Shown piece after piece: positions 11,601-26,600 of a stretch of DNA of 64,000 bases. Position 1 is the stretch's first letter. Each line of letters begins with the position of its first letter. A program made the translations under genes and the position numbers. Origin of the DNA: Bugula neritina (taxonomy: Eukaryota > Bryozoa > Gymnolaemata > Cheilostomatida > Bugulidae); contig OZ037768.1 of the NCBI GenBank assembly GCA_964035545.1, positions 21,587,819 through 21,651,818 on the forward strand. The letters are read 5' to 3'. The notes under the pieces are model-generated. The model did not search any database, was not told where the DNA came from, and was given only the letters and a program-made list of their open reading frames with translations.

Positions 11601-14600
11601 TTTTTGTGTAGTTAATAGTGTTTACTCTTTGGTGACTGTGTTTATTGCTGCTATGGATCTGCTGCACGCTGTCTATGACTCATGTTTTAGTGTCTGGGGA
11701 TTCTAAACTACTTCAGGTCTATTGAAAGAACCATTACTATAAATAGCAACGGCTTAGCCAATGAGGCTGGAGTCCTACGTATCGCCACGTGAGTTACTTG
11801 CACTCCCAGCTCTGGCATACATGTTAATAAGCTAGTATCAATTTTTCATGTAAAACCTTACATGTTTATGTATATATTTATGTATTATTTATATAAAGAA
11901 GCATGTGTCTTCATTGCAGGCCACTGGGACACAAAGTAAACAACAGCAGTGAGAACATGGTGACTCCAGGCCTCAACTCTCACGCCTACATGCATAACAC
12001 CCCAGCTGACTACAAGCAAGTCCTCTCTCTACTTCTATTTTTTGTGCTACTATTACTACTGCTGCTGCTACTGCTGCTGTTGCTAGTGTTACCGTTGTTA
12101 CTAATGTCACTATTATTGCATATGCTTGTAACAAATCTCATATAACACTGCTAGTACTACTAATACTATCACTACCAATACTAATACCATAGGCACAATC
12201 CCAATTCCTTTAAAAATTATGATGACAAGAAGTTTTAAGCAGTTTATAGAGTTTGGTTAACTTATTCTGGCAGCGTGTCTTTGATGACTTTATGAGAAGT
12301 TACGACTGACAGCTCTGCCTGGCATTACAGATGCCTTTACTGAGATCTTATTCGATTTGCTTAATTTGTACTTCTGGCTACAAGACTACAGCTAATTTCT
12401 ACTGTTGTTACAATAATTTTTTCAACTGTTGATAATAAAAAAATATTAGAATGTATATATTACATGACAGGATTGCGGAGACAGAGTTCATGGAGTTTGC
12501 TGATATTGAGAATCACGATGACTTCTACTCAGTGGATGAGGGACGGGTACACGTGCAGGACCAGAGAGGTTACTATATCATGTATGAGAAGGCTCTACAG
12601 GACCTCAAGTACGTTTCTTATCTCATCTGTTAACTATATATATTCTTCTCTGTCAGCTGTTGACTGTAGATACAGTTTTAGCTAGTATTGACATAACCAG
12701 ATATAAATTAGTGTTGACATGATGAAATATACAAAAAGTTGTCTAGGAATTCAATTGAATAAACTAAAAATGGGAAAATTGTGATTTTTTTTTATCAATT
12801 TGGCTTCTCTTGAGTTTTAACTATTTTGCTGCTAAAATCTTTTCCTGACATATTTTATGCTGATTTTCATACAAGTTATTATGTTCATGTATGTATTAAT
12901 TGTCGAGAATGGATTTATAGAATGTTGAAGTTTATTAGTTTGAAATATTGGTTACAGTAAATATGTTCATGAATAAGTATGCAAACATAATTTGATCACT
13001 CTGTGTTGATGATATAACTCACGAGCTTTGATTGGGCAATCTGTGTTCACCAGATGAGACGCAGGTGTTGATTGGTCAATATGTGTTTAGAGTTATAAGC
13101 TTCGTTCTTTGCAGGGATTTGGAAGCAGATTTACTGCTGATTGCCTCTCATTTCATTGAAAAGGATATAAAAGTCCGTAATAGCACCAAAGTAAACAGAA
13201 CAAATTCTGCCAAATCAAGGGTAAACAAATACAAATCATATACCACTTAATTTACTAGCCGTAGTACTCGCTATGGTTATCTTACTGAAACAACTGCTCA
13301 AAGTCTGATAATAAATGAAATGTCTGGGTTATTTTCTTCCCACTTCATATTTAAAATTGTTTATTTTTTGTAAACCTGTGAAAATTTTTATTCAGCATTG
13401 CTACTAACTTAGTATACATAACAGGTGGAGTTTGCTACCAAAAAGTATTAACTCATGGCGAATATTTAACTCCACCAATCACCAGTAATGCTTGCCAATT
13501 TGTACCATGTATTTAATGCTGTTATTTATCTAATTGATTATTTGTCTGATTGATTATTGATCTGGTTGATTAGATCAATGCTACAAACACTCACTCACTC
13601 AGTCACAATGAAGTGGACAGATTTGCTGTCCTCCTTGATATGTGGACCAATGAAGCATGCTTTCTAGAGAACAAGAAGTTGGTGAGTAGCTCTCATTAAT
13701 TTGTTATTTATATTATCTATTACATATCTTATCTGCATTATCTCGCGAATATCATTGATAGGCTGCATAATGGGTAAGTTTTGTATTTGAAACTAACAAA
13801 TATTTTGGCTAAAATCGAGAATGATGGTGGCAACATACTATTAACTAAAGAGGCACTAATATTCTGTCACTCATTCCCTATGCAGTATGACTCATTGACT
13901 ATGTACCATGACTCATTCACTATGTATCACCACTTATTCACTATGTACCATGACTCATTCACTATGTATCACCACTTATTCACTATGTATCATGACTCAT
14001 TCACTATGTACCATGACTCATTTACTATGTATCACCACTCATTCACTATGTATTGCGATTATGTAATTCTACCCATGCCTTTAGTTCATCTGCAAATTCT
14101 CATTTCCTTTCAGCTGCTAGATTGTTACATGGAGGCTTACCAACACGTGTTTGACTCGAAAGAGAGAGGCGAACTCTCACAGATCATGTACTCAGTGATG
14201 AAACAGAGACCGAGGTTCGACTTTGAGGCTGGCTACTTCTTGCAGACGTACAGACTGGAGAGCATCTGCCTGAGAATGCAGGCTAGTCTGGTAAAAGGAG
14301 TGATGGATACTCAGGTTAGTTATACTTCTTGGTGAAGTTCTAAATTATTTATTAATTTTAATGTTTGAATTTGAATTATTGTAGAAAGAATAATTGTGTT
14401 ACATAATAAATGTCCTGTTATTTACTGCAGTTTTGATATTTTTTATCGCAGAGCAACTTGTCTTGTTTTTATCATCAAAAAGTTAAGTTTTACAAGTGTT
14501 TTGACTTGCTAAGAGTCACTTCTTTTAAATTTATATCATATAGAATGTACACTTATATGTTATTTATTGTATAATGCATACCATATGGCATATATGTTAT

Positions 14601-17600
14601 AAAGTGTAAATATTATATAGTTTATAATTTTATAATGTAATATAATATGACATGTATATGTTCACAGATTGAAGACTGTCGACAATTTATACAGAAAGCG
14701 TGCAGAGGGGTTGAAGGAAGCAGCGAAGTTGTGTTTGGACTTCCTTTTCCTGTCATACCACATCAACCGATTTCTCTCAACATGAGCATGTAAGTCTATA
14801 TAATAATATGTACTATCAGCATTTGTTTTACTGTTCTCTTTATTCCTAGTAATGAGCTGGTGGTTCTTATTTACCATTACACTGATGTCTACTAAATGTT
14901 GTTTACTTTTACATTGATGTCTACTGAATATTATTTACTATTACACTAATGTCTACTGAATATTATTCATCATTAAACTGATGTCTACTGAATATTGTTT
15001 ACTATTACACTGATATCTACTGAATATTATTTACTATTACACTGATGTCTACTGAATATTATTTACCATTACATTGATGTCTACTGAATATTGTTTACTA
15101 TTACATTGATGTCTACTGAATATTATTTACCATTGCACTGATGTCTACATAATGACACTACTGTATGTATATGCCAGGTCTGCTCTGAAGAACGTGTACA
15201 TGCTAGAGTATCACCCCTCTCTAAGCCTAGCTGCTAAACTCCCAGAGGCTCTTACTCATGCGTTTTGGGTAAGATTAGATGTTTACATGCAACTATTTTG
15301 ATTAATAAACTTTTTGGGATTATAAATCGGTGTTGTTTTTAATTTATGTACGTTATGGCTGTGGCGCACATGTTGTGTCTCACTGTATTGTCTTTTCATG
15401 CCTCCATGCTATGGTTTCAACCTTTCTGATTATGGAGAAAATTTGATAATATAATCCAATTTTTATTGTTTAATATATTATGTGATAATACATTACTATA
15501 TTTTAATATTATTATGTATTTTAATAATATAATATGGTAAGTAATATAACATAATATTATAATAATATTACCTCATATATTTTTATATATTGTAATACTA
15601 TAATATATCATTTATTATTTGCATTTTTATATATTATATTACACATATATAATAATTTTTATATATTATTTATAACATGTTGATATGTAGGAGCTGCAAC
15701 ATATTCACAAACCCTCATCCGTAACTGAAATAATAGAACTACAGAAGAACATTCTGGAACAAGCTGTCGCTGCCTGGCAAACATTACCTGTGTCTGGGAA
15801 TAGTTTTGCCCCTCAGGTTCAAAAAGAGGTTTGTAAACTCTATATAGCCTACATAAAACACTTGGGCAAAGACTGTTTGTCTAAGCTATGGTTATAAGAG
15901 ATGTAACTGCCTGGTGTGTATGGATGACTCCAACAGTGCTGTGATCGCATGTACTTGGTGTTTATGGCGTTTGAATGGGTGATACTAAAACATTTTATAT
16001 TCTCATTTGACTCTGCTATGTATAACTTACACCATGTTCAGTTTATGCGTTAGTATCGTAGGTAGGTCAACCAATGTCAAGTTTTCGATTCAGCTTCTTC
16101 TATTTCTCTGAGTTGCAAATTATTTTGTTTGGTTGCTTTCGAAGAGCATACAAGATCTTTTTTCTCCACGTCATTAGAAAAATCAAATCAGCAGTTGGTT
16201 TCCTGAGCTTACAGTTTTGTTTGCAAAAGATAAAATTTGTCAATGGTTTTAAAGATTATTTAATGTTGTTTTCTTATAGCACAACAGCAAAATAGTATAA
16301 TTTTGAAGTGTTTTAAATCACAATGAATAAACTTGTTGTGCTATTGTAATACAGGTTGCTTTAATCTGGCTGGCATTTTTCAACAACATTTTGTGACCTT
16401 TCAGTCGTAAGATTTTATACAGAGAATTGAATATTCTGTAGCTGTAAATCTCTATATTATATTATAGATGTTTTCCGGAGTGTTTATTGAAGACCCGGCC
16501 TATCTGTGTGAAGTAGCACTCAGTCTAGTCGAGAGACAGGAGCAGACTGACCAGAGAAAGACCAAGAAGGAGAGACAGGCGCTGTCAGTAGCCACCATCG
16601 GCAGCGTCATGGAACTGGTGACATTGCGTCATCGGATGCTGGAGGCATGCTGGGAGACAGAAGTCCTCTCTAATGTAAGTAATTTACTCCACAGTTTTGT
16701 TACAAGATTTTTTCTGGTGGCTATCAAAATATTTGTTTATTTTAAGCATTAGGCAATCATTTTAAAGTATAACATTTTTATGATTTACTGATCATTTTGT
16801 TGCAAGTGAATCACAGTTGAAAAAATTTATAGACTAAAATCTTTCAAGTGAATTCTTGAGAAGTGTTGAAAATTGACTGTCCAGGTGTAACAATTCTGTT
16901 TTGTATTCAATTGTCAGCCATCTTTAAAAAGTATGGTATTATTACTTGCCGGCAGTTGATTTTATCTCAATATAATAAAGTTAGACTACCAAATTTATGA
17001 CACGTTCAACTTGAGTTATCACCACATGCATATTAGTATATGTGCATTAGTAAATTTATATTAGTCACTATATTAGTACGTGTTTAAAGTTGAAACAGAC
17101 TGTGTCAGTGTTATATAATACTGCTTTAAAATTTATAAGCAAGACATATGAACTTCAAAACCTTCTGAAAAATTGAGCATATTATAAGCTGAAAATAAAT
17201 GATTTACAGATGGCCGTCTTCAGTACTTACTTTTTTTAAGTAGTAGAAATTTATCATTTGTATGTTCATAGAATAGCTTTTTATTTCATGACTCTTGTTT
17301 TTGTTTTATCAGTGCCGTGCAGTAAACCCACCCCTGTGTGTTGTAGATATACAAGCAGTTGGCTGTAGAAATGGGGTTTGATGAGTGTCACCTGTTTATG
17401 AGGTTCCTACAGTTTGACTATGCTGTATACAAAGAAGGGGCGGGCAAACCTCCACCCCAATTCATCACTGCTGTGCAAGATGATGATTCGGCTGTAGACA
17501 GGTTAGCTTTTCTATTCTATTCAATAGTTCAAAATGATTTGTCTTGTATATTTTTTAAGTGTTTTCAATCAAAAGATGTTTTTATGCTCAAAAAATATAT

Positions 17601-20600
17601 TATGGAATAAAAAAATACGAAATGTCGATAAATATATCACCAGGGGATGATTAAGTCATACATTCTCTATGGTAAGTTTTATCTTGACCACCCTTTTTTA
17701 TTACTCATCTCTGTTAGGTTTGGTACAAGTTCAGTAAATTTCACACTTTTTGACAGTTAAACAAAGGCTAGATGATGAAAACATATTTTATTATTTAAAA
17801 ACTATTTTTGATGAAGTTTTATGTACTGAAATATTCTAAAAAGTATATTCACAGTTGATTGATTGCATGGCAGATTATTTGTACATTAGGAAACTTACAG
17901 ACAATTTTTTTTTGCTTTGTAATAACTTTTGAGTTTTCAAACTTCATACATTACTTTAGTCATAACAGATATGACTGAAACTTCATGGAAAATAATGGGC
18001 TCTTTTCATTCATTCAAGCTGGTATTTTTTCATGATATAAGATTATGTATTTTTCTCTCTTAGACTGGTGCCAAAAGATATGCCTCTAGCTATTCATGAA
18101 CTTGATGAAACTGGAATCGGAAGATTTTCATTTAGAAGTAGGGAGGGTGTAATGAACCTCCTCAAATCCTCAGGCTTAGAGAATTTCAAAGTCATAGTCA
18201 TGTCTCAGGTCAACCACAAGAACGGGCTGATGTCAGCTGTACAGCAAACCCACGTCTGCGGGGTGCATATGAAGAGCAGTGGTGATGCTTTCAACATGGA
18301 AGGAACGTGAGTATTTCTGGTAGATCCTGGCAATATTCTAGAATCTTCTGGTAGTTTATGGAGTTTTCTAGGTTTGATCAGTAAAAATGCAAACCCATCT
18401 TTTACACTGACTCACAGCTGTGTTTGTTTTAAAATCACCAAAATATTTTGTGTACTGATGATATGGTACAAACTGATTAGGTATTTTCTGTTTTTAGTCT
18501 CAACAGCATTGCAAATGTTATTTAATGCAGCTATAACCATAACTCTAGTACTTATATATCATTATTCACGTGTAATTTATGCCATAGTGCATCTTGTCAT
18601 ATATATGTTTATTATATAACTCAAGCATAAATCCATGTGATTACAGCATTATACAGTTGTAAGCTATCAGCACTTTCCTATCTATTGTAGAGGTAGAATG
18701 AGTCCCACAGATACTAAGAGCGAGAAGAGCTCATTAACTATGCTAACTGGCTTCTCTGCTGGTACTAAGGGTAAGTAAAATTGAACCATATTGAAGTTTG
18801 TTATTGTAATACCTTGAAACTGGAAGCATTGGAATAAATTTATGTGAACTTCTGTTTTTTTTCAATAAAATAAAAAGTAGTTTTTTTGTATTTTATTTTA
18901 TTCTATTTGAAAACTACTAAATATTTGTTTGTTTTTATTAAGTTTTTTGGAGCACATTGTTTGACCAACAGAGTTTCAAAAGTCTATGTTTTTGCAAATT
19001 AATTTTGACAGTGATGTCTGCTGTTCCTCTTAAATCAGTACAATGATTCTCTTGCAGGTGACCCCACAACTGCTAAAGTGGTGCGGGACAGATCATTGAG
19101 GTCTCCAGAGGCCTTTGTATCTCTCCAGCTAGAGAAAGCTCCGTTCAGGGATATCATGTTGAATGAGTTTCTGGAAAAGAAAAGAACAATGGCTATGATT
19201 CTGAAAAATGTGGAAGAGGCAGACAAGCTTAAGAGGTGCTGTGTGCAGCTGTTTACTTTCTTCAATAATAGGAACCCCAGGCTTTTGTTAGTAGTTTCAG
19301 TCCATCTGAGCCCTGATGTCAAAGGTTTCTTATTGCCAAGTTTTGCTGGCTACAGTTGACCTCTATGACCTTGCTAATGGCGTTGCTAAAATTCAATCCA
19401 CTAGCTCAGCTTGTCAAGTGTCATAATAGAACAGCACCTTCTTCTACTTAACCTTCTCATGTTCTGTTGTGAATACACAAGTGTAGCTGACAGTGTTGTA
19501 TTATTTGAACTCATAAAGAACCAATATAATGTGCAGCCTTGCAACTTATAGTGCTGATTTTGTTAGAATTAATAATGTCTTTAGATTTGAAGTAAAAGTT
19601 TGCCATGCTAATTTTAAGAACTGCATGCAAGTGTTAGAGCAAAAAGACACTTTTTAAGCTCCTAAAATAGCACACAACCCCTAATCTGCAACCATTGAAT
19701 AAACTCATCAATGCAACTATGCTGTTTTTCAGTAACTAAGTTTAAATGAGTTGTTTTAGGAAATACTTCAAATTATAGTAGCATCTGCTTTATCGTAATT
19801 AATTTATTGTTTGCGAAGAATAAAATGTCGAAACAAATGAAAATGCACATGTATTTGATAACTAATGATAAAGTTTCACTCGAGAAGTTGTTTTGCTACT
19901 TTCAGGCAGCTGATTCTGAACTTCAACCAGAGATACAGTGAGCGTATTCTCCAGTACTCTCTACGTGGTCAGATTATTAATGATTACAACGGGATTCTGG
20001 CACTGCTCCAGCAGTTTCCTAACATCAGAGAAACGTATTTTATTCTCGGGGAGCCAAATGAGAAGAAAACTGAGCCGGACGGAGTCCAGTCACTGCAGGC
20101 CGACCCTCGGTGTGTGCTCAATGTTGTTGTTTGGAAAACTTCTACTGTTTTGAGTTTTGACATTTTTGAAGTTCCTTAATAGTGTTGTTATAATCACGGG
20201 AACAAGTTTTCAAATTGAAAATTATGAAATTTACTGTATTTTTATGTCTTTTAAAATTAGAGTAGTTTAAGTGGAAACTTTAGCTAAACTTTGTTTTTGA
20301 AGTCTAAATATTAAAATTAAATTATTTATTACTCTAATTATATTAAAAAAAGACTTTTGATGAGAGCTTAATGCAGTTTTGTATTAGTTTGCATCAGCTA
20401 GGTACATATTTTGTTAGATTGTCACTTATTGTGATCACACGAGACAATAGAATTATTTAAAAGCTCTTTGTAACTAATATTTGGAATCATTTTATGATTT
20501 AATCACAGCTTTTCATCATCTGTTTTCTAACATCTCAGTCACAATGTGTTACTATATTTAGCACTCTGAAGAGAAGGCCACGTAGAGTGATGACGGACAA

Positions 20601-23600
20601 CGGAGAGCAGTTGCTCAACCTCTGGTTCATACCTCACCACTCAGAGTTACTCATCATGTTCAAGCACCTGCCACACGCTGACTGCATCAGAGCTTTAGAG
20701 CACCTGTGTAAGGTGGCTGCCTCGCTGCATGACATCATGCAGTACCTGTGCGCTCATTCGAAGCTTGGCAGCAGTCAGGCCCTCCTTGGGTCACAGAAGT
20801 TGGAGTTTGTGTCAGCGGATTGGGGAGGCACCGAAGGCATTGGTAAGAGGATAGAATCTAATGCTATAGCTAAGCATCTGCTGCTTTTACATAGTGCCTA
20901 ATGCTATAAAAACTCACACAAGTTTATAGTCGCCATCCCTATGAGAAACCCCTGATGGAAGGGTTTCTTTGGTTAAATTGGGCTAAGGACTTATTCAGAT
21001 GAGGCACAGGAGCAATTATGACTGGATGCTCTTTCTAACATCACCAATGGCCTTTTTTGAGTTCGAACCCATGACTTCTTGTTTACTAAGCAAACGCTCT
21101 AACCCCTAGACCACAGCTAAAGTGCCTAGTGCTATACTTCAGTGTCTAATGCTATAGCATAATATATAGTGCTATAGCTAAGTATATAATGTAATAACAT
21201 AGTTAGGGTCTTATGCTATTATGTCTAATGCTATAGCTACTTTTCCAATGCTATAACATGATTTCTAACGCTATAGCTAAATAGCAAATGCTGTAGCAAA
21301 NNNNNNNNNNNNNNNNNNNNNNNNNNNNNNNNNNNNNNNNNNNNNNNNNNNNNNNNNNNNNNNNNNNNNNNNNNNNNNNNNNNNNNNNNNNNNNNNNNNN
21401 NNNNNNNNNNNNNNNNNNNNNNNNNNNNNNNNNNNNNNNNNNNNNNNNNNNNNNNNNNNNNNNNNNNNNNNNNNNNNNNNNNNNNNNNNNNNNNNNNNNN
21501 CGTTATGTTTCTAACTATAGACACTGCTGTGAGGCATTCCATGCGTGACACTTTTCTTGCATCTAACAATACGCACGCCTTTCAGGTAATTCTGAATATC
21601 TGAAGTTGGAGAGTAAACAAAAAGCTTTAAATTTAGAAATTGTCCGCTCGCTAATACCACACTTGGAATAATATGTGTTCTCCTTATCACCATTGCATGT
21701 ATTCAACAGTTTGTTCATATTTTGTTCATCAAGTTGTTGTGATAAAATAGTTGGAATTTATCCAAGGGAAGCAGAAATCTTTTTCACTTGAGAGGAAAAT
21801 CCAACTTCTGAATTATTGATCATACATTTTTCATCAGTAAATTTTTTATTTTAATTGTGTGGTGCAAAAAATAACAATATTTCACTAGTTGAAATTTAAT
21901 AAAAATAATTTCAATTCCCAGAAAATTTCTGATGCATGTACAGTTATCTTCTTTGTATATATTTATGTTTGATTTAACTTCACTATGTAACATGTGTATA
22001 TGAGTTGGTTGAAGTCTCATTTATTATATTTGTGAATGTGTATTGTTACTGTTACGTCAATACCCCTCCCGTGACTGGCACGTATCCCTGTAGACTAGGA
22101 TCTCGCACTATTTTCAGGCTGTTAGTAAGAGCCTCCACTTTGCACTCCCTCAAATAAGCAGTCAGGTGCGCAGTGGGCTACTCAGCTCCAACTTTTCTAT
22201 TCCCGATCCTCTAGAGGCACACGATACACATGCACAGTCTCTGTTGCCGTGGAGGTCGTTTGTGAACAGGTCAGTCTGTGTTGTTGCACTCTAACTCACA
22301 CGGCTGTCAGCTGTTTTGTTACTTTGTGATTTTAAATGTTATTGCAATGTCATTAACAAATGGGTCATTTTACTTTATTTAGTACACATCAACAAATTAT
22401 GACCAAAAATTAAAGCTTGTGCAAAATGCATTAAAGTTTATCATATGGGGCAACTTTATAGGCTGATTCTAACTAAGCATAGCAAAAAATGTTGAGAGAG
22501 GATTCATCAACATTAAAACGCAATGCCATTTCATATGAGCCAAATATTTATATGTGTGGACCCTAATAAAAAACTGGAGATGTAGAGTAGGTACTAAATT
22601 AAGTAAAATGACCCAAATAACTTTTATTCCAAATAATTTAATTTATAAATAAATATCATTTTGGTAATCAACTCTCTTGTAACTTCTGCTAAAGTAAACA
22701 GACTATCGAGTTTCGTTGAATCTTCAACGTGGTGAGTGCCATTGAAAAGAGATCACTTTGTAGATGTCTAGAAGGAGCACATCCATGTATCTGGTACCTT
22801 TTTGTTCCATTTACTAAATTTATGTATCATGTGTGTAGGAACGGCCCATACCCAACCATGCTGTGGCAGTCTCACCGTATTGAGCACCACCTACAGACGT
22901 GTCTCTGCGGGCTGAAGGATGTGGACAGACACGTGGCTAACGGAGAGATACTCGGAGTCTCTTTGTTACTGGAGGATATCCTCCAATCAGGAAACCAGGA
23001 CTCGTCTACATTTGTAGCCTTAGTGAGCAACTCGGAGAACGAGGATACCAAGTCTAAGAAATCAAACTCGAGACCAGCGAGTTCATACAGCATGGTATCT
23101 GCTGGTCGCAGTAAGTCATTCATTTATTAGCCATACTCAGATGTTGATACTTCTTCTTATGAAAGAAGGCACATACCTCAGATGCATTACAGATACAAAT
23201 AGCTAAACACTTGTCCTTGTTAAACAGGGAATTGTCTTACATTTTGTGGGACAGCTTTACAAAATGAGTGTTTCGATATAAAAATTGTTACTAGACAAAA
23301 AAGATTTTCCAGCACAATCATTTCTCTGTTTACAGTTTGCTTTTGTAATAGCCATGTTCCTGCTCTGTATTTTGTAGGTTCCCACAAGAGTAAACCTTCT
23401 TCAATATCTAGAACTAAACAGCCAATAGAAGCCTACGAGCTGCTGAAACACTTTCTCATTCTCTGGAAAAGCACTGAAGTGTTGAAGTTGGATTGGAGTT
23501 TGAGGAAACTACAAGTGAATAAGATTGACACACCACAGCTGCACCGATTGATGTGGTGAGTTCATACCAAGTGTCACTTGGCTGATTTATTCAGATGTCA

Positions 23601-26600
23601 CCTGCAGTCAAGTGTCACTTAGCTAGCTGTTTGATTCAGATGTCACCCGCAGTCCAGTGTCACTTAGCTGTTTGATTCAGATGTCACCTGCAGTCAAGTG
23701 TCACTTAGCTAGGTGTCTGATTCATATGCTATCTTTAGTCAAGTAATATTTTTGTAGTTCTGGTGTGTATCTTTTTGAATGGTTGTAGAAGTGTTTACAT
23801 TTAAATTTTGTTGTACATATTAGCAAAGAATACAAGGAGCACAAGCTGTTACCAACCCTCCAGAGTATTGCCAGACGTACTGGTCACTCTGACATGTATG
23901 AGGGTATAACTCACGAGACTGAGCCCCTTACTATGCCTCCTAATGTGAGTACTCTAACAGAACCCTTCCTATGCCTCTTTACAAAAACGAGTTTTGATTG
24001 AGCCCCCTTACTAAACCTCTCTCAAAACAATTTTTTTCTTTTAAACCCTTTTAAACTCTTTTTATGCCTCTTTACATATATATTTTTTAACTGAGCCCCT
24101 TACCCAAACCTCTCTCAAAACAATTTTTTCTTTGAAACTCGTTTTTATGCCTTCTAATACGAAGCTTGGTTATGCTCTTTACTCTATGTATTTTGTTCAG
24201 GTGTCATGTCATGTAATACCATTGAATATTACAATCATTCTTTAGTCTAGAAATTAAGTTACATATTAATAACTCATTTCATTGTGTAAATTTCAAAGTT
24301 AAAAGTTGAGCACTTGGAATAGTACCCTCTGAAAGAGAAACAATAAAAATGCAAACACTAGGCAAAATATGCCCACCTCAACATTAACATATATTGTTGT
24401 ATTTAAAAGAATGTATTTGAATATATTTGGCATAATATTCAAATGTACTTTTAATATGTGAATGTAGTTTGTGTAACAAAATATTCCAGGTCTCGGAGAT
24501 CGAGGTTAAAGCTGCTCAGTTGCTTAAACTAATTGAAAGTCTTGAAGATTACATGATTCAGGAAACGACTAAAAAGTTAACCAAGGATCTTAACTTGGCA
24601 TTTGCTGAGAGGGGGCGTGAAGAGAGTGCCCTACCTACAGATTTGTGGAAGCGACCGGTTAGTGGCTTTAATACTATCTCACAGTCATGCTATAACACTA
24701 TGACTAAGTGTTAAATTCGAAATGTTGTATTTTTTAGTATTAATATATAACTGGTTAGTTCTCAACATGTATCCCAATTTGTTTTGACACACCAAATGCT
24801 GTTATGCCAAAGTTTTACTATGCAGGGCCTAAAAACAGCTCACGTAGGTTTTCAGTCACTATTTCTGTGAGAACCCCTGATGGAAGTGTTTTTTAGCGGG
24901 CTAAGACTTATTCATATGAGGCACAGAAGCAATTATGACTGGACGCTCTTCCTAACTTCACCAATGGCCTTTACTGGAGATGGAACCCATGACTTCATGT
25001 TTACTAAGCCAATGCTCTAACCCCTAGACCACGGCTGCTCCCTATACAGGGCCAAACACAATCAACTAAGTTTATGCCTAGATACCACGACATACTCACT
25101 GCACCTGGTCTACACTATAGTATGCATATACATAAACTTGTAGAATTGGAAGGAAAACTTTACTATAGCTCGTCCTGAGATAGCTGAAAACTTTGCTGAG
25201 ATGATATGGCAGGACTCTACGGAGACCCCCGACTCAATATGTGTTCCCTTGAAAACATGGGAGAAGGCTATCAAACACCTCTCTTCAGATATCCTAGCTA
25301 GAGAGAAGCTGACATATGAAAAGTACACAGATCTAACCAGTCATTCTCTCTTATTAGTTATATATGACTTATTTTTATTTAGCTGTTATGGATAGTTTGT
25401 TAAATAAATTTCTTAAGGTGCTACTACATAGAGCGAAGTTTGTGTATAGAAATTAGCTGCCGGAGTTATCTGCCACACACAACATGTTGCCAGCAGGAGC
25501 AAACTCGAGTGACTAATATCTTAACTCTCCATGTGATAAATTGTTCCATTTTGAAATTTTTTGCTGGTTATCCTTCATATTGTGAAATTGACTGGAATAG
25601 AAATGTAAACTAAAATATGTACACACTAACTATTGCTCAGCCAATTAAATTGCTAGCTCAAGAATGTTTTGCAGTATCTGTTGAGCATGCTGCATAAAGC
25701 CCGTACAAAATAGCCTAATTTTGTGGTTATGCAACTGGTCAGTGCAGAACCTGCTTTATATGGCAGGACCTTCTTAGCAATCACAAATTTTCCATTAAAT
25801 ACAATACTAATACCAATTAAATTGTGCTTTGTTTTATATTAAATGCATGTTCACAATAACTGTGTGTATATCTTTGTGTTGTATGAAGTTGTTTACACAT
25901 GACTTACCATTACTCTGCAGTTATACGAGTTACTATGAGGGATTGCTGAAAGTCAACACGCAGCTTCTATACACAAAAGAGCAGGAAATAAAGTTGGTAC
26001 GCGATCAGCTGCAGCAGGTTGACAACAACGTTGACGTGGAAGTGCAGTGTCGTCTAGCCGACAAGAACCATGAACTTATTATGGGTAACAAGTTAACGCA
26101 AAGCTTGTTGTCAGTAAAAACATATAATGCTTAATTTTAACAAATTCATATCTCTTGATTTATATGGTGATGTTGGATGTTTTATTTCTAGAAAAAATGC
26201 CAATTGTTTTTTTAACTAGCCATTGTTAAAATATAAATATTATATCATCTAGCTGATAATTTATTTCAGTTAGACGAAAGCGTTTGTCTTTCATTTAAAT
26301 TATCATAAAAAATTATCACATACAAAATTTATTTTCCTGTTGGTTTGTTTTTTGATAATTACTGTTATTCATTATTAAAAATTTCATTGCATTTTGTTGT
26401 CAATGAGTTCCACACTATTTACACATTGTTCTGTAGAGGTAACAGCATTGAGAGCTCAGATTTCAGAGATGAAACAGTACTCTTTGGTGCAGGAGAAAAT
26501 AATCCGTGAGAGGCAGAGAGACGAGTATAATGAACTCGTTCAGAACTTGTTCCACGCCTGCTACACTCTGAAACAGAGGCTGGATGAATACAGGTGTGTG

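Noticed and set aside
11903-12145. Exon 15 extended into a Leu-rich tail
   Set aside because: The extension is a CTA/CTG triplet tract. The GC-AG splice at 12016 restores the frame into the conserved exon 16.
25323-25395. Continuation of exon 36 beyond 25322
   Set aside because: Reading on gives a hydrophobic tail and a stop. The donor at 25323 is the only one that keeps phase with exon 37.
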